Below are positions 22,199 through 29,550 of a DNA stretch of 43,071 nt, in pieces (position 1 is the stretch's first letter; the number at the start of each line of letters is the position of its first letter). The stretch comes from a virus. Position numbers and translations under genes: made by a program. The notes beneath the pieces were generated by a model. That model saw nothing but the letters and a program-made list of their open reading frames with translations. It had not been told where the DNA came from and ran no database searches. Where the stretch lies: positions 1 through 43,071 of the IMG/VR virus record IMGVR_UViG_3300042374_000765, one strand, 5' to 3'.

Positions 22199-22555
22199 AT
22201 TTGAGAGGCAGGGACAAAATGACAACAACATGGCAAAGAGCCCAACAGGATGACGCAAGGATGATCGCTGACTTGGCGACTCGCGACACGTCTGAGGCCG
22301 ATTGGAAGATTGGCATAATTCAAGAAAGAATGCAAAGGCGACAAGCCTTTGCATTGAATCACAACACAAAAATCTCGCCGCAAGTGTGTCGTTGCGGCGA
22401 GATCGTAGACCGATTGGTTCCTATTTATGGGACGTGCGACGAGTGCGTGACGGATGCCGTAGCCAGCGACGAAATATCGCAGATTGAGTTTTAGGGCAAA
22501 ATACCGGAAAATTGGTCAAGGTGACCGCCTTTAGGCGGTCACCGGACGTAGAATA
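22139..22555 (+). repeat. 59-bp exact direct repeat flanking a one-gene cassette
   Basis: 22139-22197 and 22497-22555 are identical over 59 bases, 358 bases apart. The first copy is the 3' end of the LysR-like gene; the second is non-coding and begins just after the stop of the enclosed small gene. Each copy holds a perfect 10-bp hairpin (ggtgaccgcc/ggcggtcacc). The layout suggests the enclosed gene was inserted with duplication of the target end. Confidence 0.95.
22219..22494 (+). CDS. Small zinc-finger protein, 91 aa
   Basis: CRCGEIVDR ... GTCDECV gives four cysteines in a spacing like the DksA/TraR zinc finger, after a helical N-terminal half. The similarity is partial. It is the only gene inside the 59-bp direct repeats, so it is probably a recently acquired accessory gene. 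ATG 22219 is chosen; a TTG at 22201 is in frame. Confidence 0.55.
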   Translation: MTTTWQRAQQDDARMIADLATRDTSEADWKIGIIQERMQRRQAFALNHNTKISPQVCRCGEIVDRLVPIYGTCDECVTDAVASDEISQIEF

Positions 22556-22972
22556 GGGGCATCGGGGTGACCTTGGTACGAACAAGCCGCAAGCAGACGA
22601 GTCGGTAAAAGAGTACCCGACACCGAGCTAGCCCCAAACAAAGATCGTTGTGAGGAATCTTGCGACCTCCCAGAATAAAGGAAATCACCATGAAGATTTA
22701 ATCACAATCAGAGCCGATGCCGGAGGCCAAACCGGCGAGGCGGCAACGGTCTATCAGTTGCGCAGGGTCGGCGGCGTGAAATGTGTGTAGTCACCAGGAA
22801 TGCTTCGCCCAAATGAAGTAGGTGGCATAGATCATGCCTAAGCAGTTGACGAACTGCCCGATCCTTTTTTAAGAAGGATGTTAGGGTAGCACCCTAAACG
22901 ATCTGGTGCATTCGGGATAGCACCAGCCAGAACGGGGAGCAGCTTTCGCGGTCGCTCCAGAAACCCGACCAA
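22556..22972 (+). ncRNA. Candidate structured non-coding RNA upstream of tRNA-Arg
   Basis: This 417-base stretch has no plausible gene. The 5' part can close as ggggc (22556-22560) with gcccc, enclosing ggtac/gtacc. The 3' part is a row of hairpins: 22824-22828/22834-22838, 22842-22847/22852-22857, 22861-22866/22874-22879, 22881-22887/22891-22897 and 22903-22909/22920-22926. It ends directly at the tRNA. Large ornate phage RNAs (for example GOLLD) also sit beside tRNAs, but I see no specific match. Confidence 0.45.
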
Positions 22973-23043
22973 GGACCGATAGCTCAGTGGCAGAGCAGCA
23001 CCCTTCTAAAGTGCAGGTCGCCGGTTCAATTCCGGCTCGGTCC
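22973..23043 (+). tRNA. tRNA-Arg (anticodon UCU)
   Basis: A full 71-base cloverleaf is present: acceptor ggaccga/tcggtcc (7 bp), D stem gctc/gagc, anticodon arm with loop CTTCTAA (anticodon TCT), five-base variable loop, and T arm gccgg-TTCAATT-ccggc. The base pair closing the anticodon loop is C/A mismatched. No CCA is encoded. It decodes AGA/AGG arginine codons. Confidence 0.9.
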
Positions 23044-23108
23044 TCTTGCGCCGAACCCAACGTGGGTTCGGTGCTGTTTCTGGGTTAAACATAGAAAGAG
23101 GGAATCCA

Positions 23109-23348
23109 ATGCGGAATCCAATGAGTTTGTTCGCGGTGATGGTCATCGCCGCTTCGTTCGCAGTCCAGTCGTTCGCAGGCGACACCCAAACGGTCGTTGA
23201 CCGTTTGGGCCGTCCCGTAGCGAGGGTCGCAACGTGCGTCGGTGGGACTTGCTCGCAAGTCTACGACCGAGTTGGCCGACCTGTTGCCAAGGTCGTCAAG
23301 ACCGCTGGCAAGGTCGTCGTCTACGACCGACTGGGGCGTCGTCGCTAA
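23109..23348 (+). CDS. Small secreted repeat protein, 79 aa
   Basis: Residues 1-24 form a Sec signal peptide (LFAVMVIAASFAVQSFAG, cleavage after SFA). The mature part repeats (V)VDRLGRPVARV, VYDRVGRPVAKV and VYDRLGRRR, with a single CVGGTC pair between repeats. It is unusual cargo in a replication cluster and looks host-like; a host gene for a periplasmic or wall protein may have been captured. GAGGG precedes ATG 23109. Function unknown. Confidence 0.65.
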   Translation: MRNPMSLFAVMVIAASFAVQSFAGDTQTVVDRLGRPVARVATCVGGTCSQVYDRVGRPVAKVVKTAGKVVVYDRLGRRR

Positions 23349-24712
23349 TGAAACCCGCAAGTCCCCAAGCCTACGCCTTGATGCACGAAGGCTCCCTCGC
23401 GCTTTCCAGGATAGAAAGCGTGGGGATGCCAGTTTCGGAGGAACGACTCGACGCTGCGATTGCCGATGTCGGCAATCGCATCAAGGCGATGGAAGCGGAA
23501 CTGCGGTCGATGACGGAGTACGAGGAACAGCGAAAGCGGTTCGGAGCCAAGACCAAAATAGGCTCCCGAGAGCAACTAGCCCACATCCTCTACAATGTCA
23601 TGGGTTTTCCGGGCGGTGTGGTCAATCCAGAGACAGGTAAACTGTCTCTGGATGACGAAGCCCTACAAGAAATCAATACTCCCTATGCGAAGCTGTTTCA
23701 GCGAACGCAGAAACTAGCGAAACTCAAGGGGACGTACTTGATGCCATTCAAGCGTGAACTCTGCAAAGGCAGAGTTCACGCTTTTTTCAACCTACATACG
23801 GTCACCACGTACCGGTCAAGTTCGGATTCTCCGAACTTGCAGAACCTACCAATCCGCGACCCCGACGTTGGTAAGACTTTGCGGGGGATCATCAAGCCGA
23901 GCGACCCGAACAACGTGATCGTGGAGATCGACTACGCTCAGTTGGAAGTGTTCGTAGCCGCTTGCTACCACCGCGACCCGACGATGCTCGACATCCTTCA
24001 ATCCGGCGACGATCTCCACAAGGAATCGACGCTTGAATGCTTCAAGCTCGATGCCGTAGAGAAGCCGATTCGTCAAGCAATTAAGGGATTTTGGACGTTC
24101 GCTGCGTTCTATGGGGACGCCCCCGGCAGCATCGCCAAAAACCTTTGGCGATTCGCCGAATCCCATACGATGCAAAGCGGCAAGCCGCTTTTGCAACACC
24201 TATCAGAGAGGGGCATCAAGACCCTCGGCCACGAAAAGGCTATGACCTCCGACTCGTTCATGCTGCATATCGACAGCATGTTCAACCATTTCTGGAACAA
24301 GCGGTTTTCGGTTTACAAGCAATGGCGAACCGACTGGTTTCAAGAGTACCTACGCAACGGCCACTTCCACACGCTCACCGGGTTTCGCGTCTGGGGGATC
24401 TTCAAGCGTAACGAAGTCATCAACAGTCCAGTGCAAGGCGCAGCCTTCCACTGTCTGCTAAAAAGCATCATAGAGTTGACAAAACGCATCTCCCAAAGGA
24501 AGATGCGTAGCCGCCTGTTCTGCCAGATCCACGACTCGCTGATCGCCGAGGTTCCCCGAGAGGAACTCGACGACTACATCGAGATGGCAAACGAGGTAAT
24601 GACAAAGTGGATACGAACACAGTGGCCTTGGATTATCGTTGACCTCAAAACCGAAGTAGAAGTAGGAGAAGATTCATGGGCGAGCAAGAAAACCTACCAC
24701 AAGGCAGGTTAG
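23348..24712 (+). CDS. Family-A DNA polymerase, polymerase domain only, 454 aa
   Basis: The protein starts at the thumb/palm of PolA and contains SSSDSPNLQNLP (157-168), motif A VEIDYAQLE (192-200), motif B RQAIK...FYG (242-256) and motif C QIHDSLI (393-399). It has neither the 5'-nuclease nor the 3'-5' exonuclease domain; both are encoded elsewhere here (31162 and 35066). In motif B the spacing between Lys and YG looks one residue longer than usual. It is probably the replicative polymerase. The start overlaps the previous stop (TAATG). Confidence 0.9.
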   Translation: MKPASPQAYALMHEGSLALSRIESVGMPVSEERLDAAIADVGNRIKAMEAELRSMTEYEEQRKRFGAKTKIGSREQLAHILYNVMGFPGGVVNPETGKLSLDDEALQEINTPYAKLFQRTQKLAKLKGTYLMPFKRELCKGRVHAFFNLHTVTTYRSSSDSPNLQNLPIRDPDVGKTLRGIIKPSDPNNVIVEIDYAQLEVFVAACYHRDPTMLDILQSGDDLHKESTLECFKLDAVEKPIRQAIKGFWTFAAFYGDAPGSIAKNLWRFAESHTMQSGKPLLQHLSERGIKTLGHEKAMTSDSFMLHIDSMFNHFWNKRFSVYKQWRTDWFQEYLRNGHFHTLTGFRVWGIFKRNEVINSPVQGAAFHCLLKSIIELTKRISQRKMRSRLFCQIHDSLIAEVPREELDDYIEMANEVMTKWIRTQWPWIIVDLKTEVEVGEDSWASKKTYHKAG

Positions 24713-25281
24713 ACAAAATACCTCCAATTATTGGATTGCGGGGGGAAATTGGCTCCGGTAAGGATACCGCAGCCACTTGGCTAGCCTACCACTTCGGATA
24801 CGGGATCATCGGATTCTCCGATCCCGTCTACGAATCCCTATACCGACTCAACCCACCGGTGCTGATCGCTCACCACCGGTGCGTCTACCTACAAACCCTC
24901 GTCGACAAGGACGGATGGGACACGACCAAACGGCGGTATCCCGCCGTTCGTCAAATGCTCCGTACCATCGGTACGGAGAATGGCAGGGACATCTTCGGAA
25001 ACTACTGCTGGGTAAACATTGCCAAGCAGCGAATGCGAAGCAAGGATTTGCCGAGGTACGCTATCCGAGATCTCCGCTTCCCCGAGGAAGCGGAGTTCAT
25101 CAAGTCCGAGGGTGGAGAGATCTGGGAGATTCAAGGTCGAGTCTCCGAAGAAGTCGCCACTTTGCCAAACCACCGAAGCGAACAACAGCAAATTGCTGTT
25201 GATCGCATCGTTATGAACGACGGATCACTTCCCCAATTCCAACGCCGAATCACTGAGATTATGAGAGGATTTTTGAGATAA
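24676..25281 (+). CDS. Deoxynucleoside monophosphate kinase, 201 aa
   Basis: GLRGEIGSGKDTAATWLA (P-loop at 23-31) and a C-terminal region with IRDLRFPEEAEFI match phage dNMP kinases, which phosphorylate dNMPs to supply replication. The gene overlaps polA by 37 bases and the clamp-loader gene by one base, so all three are probably co-translated. Confidence 0.8.
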   Translation: MGEQENLPQGRLDKIPPIIGLRGEIGSGKDTAATWLAYHFGYGIIGFSDPVYESLYRLNPPVLIAHHRCVYLQTLVDKDGWDTTKRRYPAVRQMLRTIGTENGRDIFGNYCWVNIAKQRMRSKDLPRYAIRDLRFPEEAEFIKSEGGEIWEIQGRVSEEVATLPNHRSEQQQIAVDRIVMNDGSLPQFQRRITEIMRGFLR

Positions 25282-26183
25282 TGGGCCTTTACCAAAAGTA
25301 CCGTCCAGCTTCGTTGGACGAAGTTGTCGGTCAGTCTGCTGTCGTATCGCAACTGCGAGCAATGCTTGCGAAGCAAGCATTGCCCCATGCTCTTTTGTTT
25401 TCCGGTCCCAGTGGGACCGGAAAGACGACCTTGGCGAGAATTCTCGCCAAGGAACTCGGAGCATCAGGCGTAGACATCATCGAGAAGAATGCGGCCAGCG
25501 ACAACGGAGTTGACGCTATCCGCGAGATTGAGGGCCGATTGCAGATGCGCGGCCTCTCCGGAGGCCGACGCATCTACATCATCGACGAAGCCCACCAAAT
25601 CACATCCCAGGGGCAGAGAGCTATGCTCAAAATGGCCGAGGATACCCCCGGCCACATCTACTTCATACTCTGCACGACCAACCCCGAGAAGCTGGAAAAG
25701 CCGTTGCAGAACCGGCTGACCCACTTCAAGCTCGGCGATGTCAGCATCGCCGACTTGAACACCTTGGTCAACAAAGTGGCAACCGCCGAGGGGGTCGAGT
25801 GCATCGCCACGACGATCTCACAGGCGGCCAATGGCAGCCCAAGGCTCGCATTGGTGCTGCTAGAGCAGGTTGCCAACGCTCCGAAGGAGCGTTGGCCGGA
25901 GATCCTCAGCAACCCTGAGGATCTCAAGCCGGACGTGTTCAAGGTGGTCCAAGACCTCTACGCCGGGAAGAAAATCTTCCCGAACCACGGGGTCACGGTC
26001 AAGGATCTCCCCGAAGGGGAGATCGAGCGACTTCGGTGTGCGATCATGTCCTACGGCGCGACTATGCTTTTGAACGGGAAATCAGTCCCAACCGTGGTCA
26101 AGATTATGAGCGAGTTTGAAAATCAGTTTTTTTCTTCTCGCAAACCCGGATTTATTCTTGCTTTGGTTCGAGCTTCGGCGTAG
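25281..26183 (+). CDS. Sliding clamp loader ATPase (DnaX/RFC-like), 300 aa
   Basis: The N-terminus (YQKYRPASLDEVVGQ) is the diagnostic clamp-loader start. Walker A GPSGTGKTT (42-50), DEAH (102-105) and LQNRLTHFKL (sensor region) follow. It would load the clamp encoded at 32866. Three tandem hairpins, including a 24-base perfect palindrome at 25429-25452, lie around the P-loop codons. Confidence 0.9.
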   Translation: MGLYQKYRPASLDEVVGQSAVVSQLRAMLAKQALPHALLFSGPSGTGKTTLARILAKELGASGVDIIEKNAASDNGVDAIREIEGRLQMRGLSGGRRIYIIDEAHQITSQGQRAMLKMAEDTPGHIYFILCTTNPEKLEKPLQNRLTHFKLGDVSIADLNTLVNKVATAEGVECIATTISQAANGSPRLALVLLEQVANAPKERWPEILSNPEDLKPDVFKVVQDLYAGKKIFPNHGVTVKDLPEGEIERLRCAIMSYGATMLLNGKSVPTVVKIMSEFENQFFSSRKPGFILALVRASA

Positions 26184-26227
26184 AACCTAGCACAGTCGGA
26201 ATGGAAACTTTCACTTAGGAGGCAGAA

Positions 26228-26647
26228 ATGTCTGAGCAAACAAACTTGTCGGTGGATCGTAACCGTCTTGCTGAGGATCTCGAATCGCTTCCACAGGATA
26301 TTCTCCTGTGGCGACGAGCCGAAGGCGAGGACGCCACGGCGTCCTTGGTCGCTGAGAATCACCTGAAATTTGTCGAAGCTACATTGAGCAGTGACATCAG
26401 GCAGAATCCCGTAGACTACGGGATCACCAAAACCACTGAGGACACGATCAAATCGACGATCCTCATACAGCCCAACTACACTGAAGCCCAGGCGGCAGTA
26501 GTTGCGGCTAAGTCCAAGTTGTCGGAGACTCGCGCCGTTTGCGATGCTCTCGACGCGAAGCGTTCGAGCTTGAAGTACCTGACCGAACTGTCGATCTCCG
26601 GATTCCTCGGATCGACCCCAATCCAACCGAAGGGAGTTAAGAGCTAA
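26228..26647 (+). CDS. UvsY-like recombination mediator candidate, 139 aa
   Basis: A small, mostly helical acidic/basic protein with NPVDYGITKTTEDTIKS and a terminal segment RSSLKYLTELSISGFLGS. This resembles small helical phage proteins commonly encoded just before an SSB and sometimes annotated as UvsY-like. Its position before SSB and near UvsX/RecA fits loading of recombinase on SSB-coated DNA. The assignment is inferred from context. AGGAGG precedes ATG 26228. Confidence 0.5.
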   Translation: MSEQTNLSVDRNRLAEDLESLPQDILLWRRAEGEDATASLVAENHLKFVEATLSSDIRQNPVDYGITKTTEDTIKSTILIQPNYTEAQAAVVAAKSKLSETRAVCDALDAKRSSLKYLTELSISGFLGSTPIQPKGVKS

Positions 26648-26648
26648 C

Positions 26649-27809
26649 ATGGCATTGTCATCGAAGAAAACCAGAGAAGAAGCGGCCAAAGGCCCTGCTG
26701 GCAGGACTCTCCGAATCCCGCAAGGCATCAAGACTCTCAAGGTCGACAAGGCGGGTACGTTCAAGATGGTCATCTTGCCGTACACTGTGCCAGTGGGTGC
26801 GAAGCACCCGGTGGCGAAGGACGGCGACTTGCACTACGCCCGAGACTACTACGTCCACAACAACCTCGGGTCGGACAACAAGGGATACGCGATCTGCCCG
26901 AGGTTGACCAAGGGCGGCAAGTGCCCTATTTGCGAAGGCATCAACTCTGCTCTTGAGACGGGCGAATTGACCAAGGAGACGGCCAAGAGGTACTATGCCA
27001 AGCAACGCACACTGTACACAGTGTGGTTGCCTGAGCAGAACCAAGTCGTGCTGTTCGATCACAGCTTCTTTTCGTTCTCGAAGCAGTTGAACATCAGCGT
27101 CTCGGCCAAGGTTGCGATCCCAGGTCGCGAGTGGATTGACTACTTCGCTGACCCCGCCGAAGGCGCGTTCATCTACGTCACCTTCGCTGAAAAGACTTTT
27201 CCCGGTGGGAAGTGTTACGAGGCCGTCTCGTTCGATTTCGACCGACACGGCGGCGTTCCTGATGCGATCTTGGCCCAAGCCTTGCAACTCGATAACCTGC
27301 TGGTTATCGAGAGTGCAGAGACTTTGCGAGCCAAGTTTTACGACGAAGATGCGGACGACGCTTCGGTGTCCGAGGACACCGAAGTGGTGGCTACGGTTTC
27401 GGCGGTGGTGCAACCACCGCCAACGCCGAAACCTTTGGACATTCCGAAGCCGATTGCCCCTGAGCCCAAGGTGCAAAGGCCGGTCGTCACGACGACCTTG
27501 CCTCCTGCTGCCTCGGCTTCTGCGTTTCTCGACGCTGCCGTCTCGGTTCCTGTGGCTGCTTGGCCTGCCAAGGGTGACGTGGCATACCACGTCACCTTGG
27601 GTGAAGTCAAGATCCACAAGAACACCAACGGGGTAATCAGCGTCTTTGATAAAGACGATGAACCCCACAAGGTCAACTTGAAGGATCTGTCGCGAGAGCC
27701 ACAGGCTCAAGCGACAGGGACCACGCCCGAAGTCGCACCAGAACCAGCACCAGCCTCCGCTGGTTCTGGTTCCGACGAGGCGTGGGATTCGGAATGGCCC
27801 GATCAGTGA
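26649..27809 (+). CDS. Gp32-like single-stranded DNA-binding protein, 386 aa
   Basis: Residues 60-100 contain CPRLTKGGKCPICEG, a T4 gp32-like zinc site, within an OB-type core (about 30-230). A Pro/Ala-rich linker follows, and the protein ends in the acidic SDEAWDSEWPDQ, the protein-interaction tail expected of SSBs. The insert around residues 300-345 (GDVAYHVTLGEVKI) is unusual. A hairpin (27796-27803/27809-27816) spans the stop codon. Confidence 0.8.
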   Translation: MALSSKKTREEAAKGPAGRTLRIPQGIKTLKVDKAGTFKMVILPYTVPVGAKHPVAKDGDLHYARDYYVHNNLGSDNKGYAICPRLTKGGKCPICEGINSALETGELTKETAKRYYAKQRTLYTVWLPEQNQVVLFDHSFFSFSKQLNISVSAKVAIPGREWIDYFADPAEGAFIYVTFAEKTFPGGKCYEAVSFDFDRHGGVPDAILAQALQLDNLLVIESAETLRAKFYDEDADDASVSEDTEVVATVSAVVQPPPTPKPLDIPKPIAPEPKVQRPVVTTTLPPAASASAFLDAAVSVPVAAWPAKGDVAYHVTLGEVKIHKNTNGVISVFDKDDEPHKVNLKDLSREPQAQATGTTPEVAPEPAPASAGSGSDEAWDSEWPDQ

Positions 27810-27818
27810 TCGGGCCTG

Positions 27819-27932
27819 GGGGTCGAAGCCGTAAGGCAAACCGCTTGCGAGTACAGCATAAGGCACTACCGTTAGGTGCAAGCGGAGAGGTTGGAGGCCG
27901 TCAGCCTGTGGGTGTAAGACCCACACGATCCT
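27819..27932 (+). ncRNA. Candidate tRNA-like structured RNA upstream of the RNA ligase
   Basis: A closing stem GGGTCG/CGATCC (27820-27825/27926-27931, one G-U pair) encloses a small hairpin gcc-gtaa-ggc, an 8-bp stem ccgcttgc/gcaagcgg (27841-27848/27878-27885) and tgtgggt/acccaca (27907-27913/27919-27925). A strong hairpin (27936-27947/27950-27961) follows. The closed multi-arm form is tRNA-like but lacks a TTCAA T-loop. Its place before an RNA ligase is suggestive. Confidence 0.4.
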
Positions 27933-27952
27933 TTTGTCGGGACTTGTAAACA

Positions 27953-28608
27953 AGTCCCGACGTTTGCAGTACCACCACTAACCGAGGACAAGCACAATGA
28001 AAGAGTTTGTAGCGTTTCCGAAAATGCCTCGAATGTTTCGAGAGTGCATCATTACGGAAAAGATTGACGGAACCAACGCCTGTGTCTGCATCACCGAAGA
28101 TGGTCAGTTTTTGACCGGCAGTCGGTCGCGATGGATCACGCCCCAAGACGACAATTTCGGCTTCGCGCGGTGGGCCGAGGCCCACCGCGATGAATTGATG
28201 AAACTAGGCCCTGGTACGCACTTCGGAGAATGGTGGGGCAGTGGAATCCAGCGAGGGTATGGCTTGACCAACGGAGAAAAGCGATGGAGTCTTTTCAATG
28301 TGGCAAGGTGGTGTTTACCTGACCAAGAGCCAAAACGAATTGCAACCGCAGACCCTCGAATTGAGAAGTACCAACAGCGATTGCCTTCGTGCTGCGGTTT
28401 GGTTCCTATTTTGTATCAGGGCTTGTTCGACACTGCCCGAGTGTACGAAGCTCTTAAAGAACTACAAATGGGAGGTAGCCACGCGAGAGTCGGATTCATG
28501 CGGCCCGAAGGCATCATCTGCTACCACGTTGCTGGAAACTTTGGCTTCAAAGCGACGATTGAAAAAGATCAAGAACACAAATCGTCATAGTCCCGACGTT
28601 TGCAGTAC
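27953..28608 (+). repeat. 20-bp direct repeat flanking the RNA ligase gene
   Basis: agtcccgacgtttgcagtac occurs at 27953-27972, just upstream of the RNA ligase ATG, and at 28589-28608, starting in its stop codon. The ligase gene is thus a repeat-bounded cassette, like the 22139-22555 cassette. The repeats might instead be matching promoter elements for the ligase and the next small gene. Confidence 0.85.
27997..28590 (+). CDS. ATP-dependent RNA ligase (Rnl2-like), 197 aa
   Basis: Nucleotidyltransferase motifs are all present: motif I EKIDGTN (Lys 22 adenylated), FGEWWG (motif III, 76-81), EGIICY (motif IV, 171-176) and FKATIEK (motif V, 184-190). The enzyme seals nicked RNA 3'-OH/5'-PO4 ends, typically repairing tRNAs cut by host defences. 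At 197 residues it has the catalytic domain and no obvious C-terminal domain. It is preceded by a structured RNA and flanked by 20-bp repeats. Confidence 0.85.
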   Translation: MKEFVAFPKMPRMFRECIITEKIDGTNACVCITEDGQFLTGSRSRWITPQDDNFGFARWAEAHRDELMKLGPGTHFGEWWGSGIQRGYGLTNGEKRWSLFNVARWCLPDQEPKRIATADPRIEKYQQRLPSCCGLVPILYQGLFDTARVYEALKELQMGGSHARVGFMRPEGIICYHVAGNFGFKATIEKDQEHKSS

Positions 28609-28654
28609 AATACAGTTTTGGTTTTTTCAGCAACTAGGCAACAGGAGAAATACC

Positions 28655-28780
28655 ATGCCATCGAAGTCCGGAACGTACAAGTCAAACTCCAAGGAAGAAA
28701 AGAAGGGGGCGAAGGGAACCAAGCCTCCGAAGCAGCCTCCGGCTGCTCCGAAGAAGGGTGGCATGACCAAAGGAAAATAG
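28655..28780 (+). CDS. Small lysine-rich protein, 41 aa
   Basis: AGGAG precedes ATG 28655. The product is highly basic (many Lys, Gly and Pro; ends KKGGMTKGK) and probably disordered; it may bind nucleic acid. Function unknown. Confidence 0.6.
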   Translation: MPSKSGTYKSNSKEEKKGAKGTKPPKQPPAAPKKGGMTKGK

Positions 28781-28975
28781 AGGTTGATTGCCTCGCGGCT
28801 CTCTCCACTTGAAGCCGCAAAACAACGGCGACCGGTGTGTGCCTGGGTTTCTTGGTGTAATCTATCCGCCAACTAAACCCTAACAGCCGGTCAGGCAGCA
28901 GATGGACCCAACCTCACTTCTGTGTGCCTGACAAACCTACCACCCACCGCTGGTCTGAGCGGTGGGTGGTTTTTT
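28781..28975 (+). ncRNA. Candidate regulatory RNA or attenuator ending in a terminator
   Basis: Between the small basic gene and the nucleotidase lies a stretch with no gene but several helices: gcggct/agccgc (28795-28800/28813-28818) and gaccgg/ccggtc (28830-28835/28887-28892). The segment caggca (28892-28897) can pair with tgcctg at 28840-28845 or at 28925-28930; both copies lie in an identical 10-mer. These exclusive pairings followed by a terminator look like a conformational switch. Confidence 0.45.
28940..28975 (+). terminator. Strong intrinsic terminator
   Basis: A perfect 12-bp stem (ccacccaccgct / agcggtgggtgg, loop ggtctg) is followed directly by six T residues. It ends the transcript from the SSB/ligase region about 20 bases before the nucleotidase ATG. 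Confidence 0.9.
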
Positions 28976-28995
28976 CATGTCTTTACAAGGGCTAA

Positions 28996-29550
28996 ATGAT
29001 GACGACAACGATTTACGTAGACTGCGATATGGTGCTGGCGGATTGGGTCAAACAGATCCACTATTGGGCGGACAAACCCCTCAAGCCTTGGAAGGCTTGG
29101 GATGGGTTTGCCGAGCATGGGATTACTCAAGCAGACCTCGACGACGCCATGTCGTTCGTCTCGTTCTGGGATTCGATGACTCGAATCCCAGGGGCCAAGA
29201 GGCTATGGGCCGAAGTCTGCGATCTCGCAGACTCGGCCTACGTTTGCACTCGACCATTCCCAGACCCCAATTGCCTATACGGCAGAGCCGTATGGCTCAA
29301 GCGGGAACTGGACATCGAGATTCGGCAGACGATCTTCATGCACGACAAGTACGAACTGGCTCGCCCAGGGGCGATCCTGATCGACGATAATGTCGAGAAT
29401 TGTCGGCTTTTTAGGGAGAAAGGCGGTGACGCAATCTTGTACCCGCAATCGTACAACGGTACGATTGACGTGGAGGACAAAACACAGTACGTCCTCGACC
29501 GTCTCAAGCTCACTATGGAGCATATCATTATGGAGCGTACCGATGCCTAA
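28996..29550 (+). CDS. 5'(3')-deoxyribonucleotidase, HAD family, 184 aa
   Basis: IYVDCDMVLADW (DxD nucleophile near residue 9) and LIDDNVENC near residue 147 fit the NT5C-type HAD phosphatase, which dephosphorylates (d)NMPs. Together with the dNMP kinase it would adjust nucleotide pools. AAGGG lies upstream; the ATG at 28999 is an alternative start. It overlaps the recombinase gene by eight bases. Confidence 0.75.
   Translation: MMTTTIYVDCDMVLADWVKQIHYWADKPLKPWKAWDGFAEHGITQADLDDAMSFVSFWDSMTRIPGAKRLWAEVCDLADSAYVCTRPFPDPNCLYGRAVWLKRELDIEIRQTIFMHDKYELARPGAILIDDNVENCRLFREKGGDAILYPQSYNGTIDVEDKTQYVLDRLKLTMEHIIMERTDA

Noticed and set aside
22556-22972. tmRNA, RNase P RNA or group I intron
   Set aside because: No tRNA-like ends with a tag frame, no RNase P core, and the adjacent tRNA is not interrupted.
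26658-27953. 431-codon frame on the minus strand opposite SSB
   Set aside because: It is a shadow of the strongly supported SSB gene; composition is Arg-rich and there is no ribosome-binding site.
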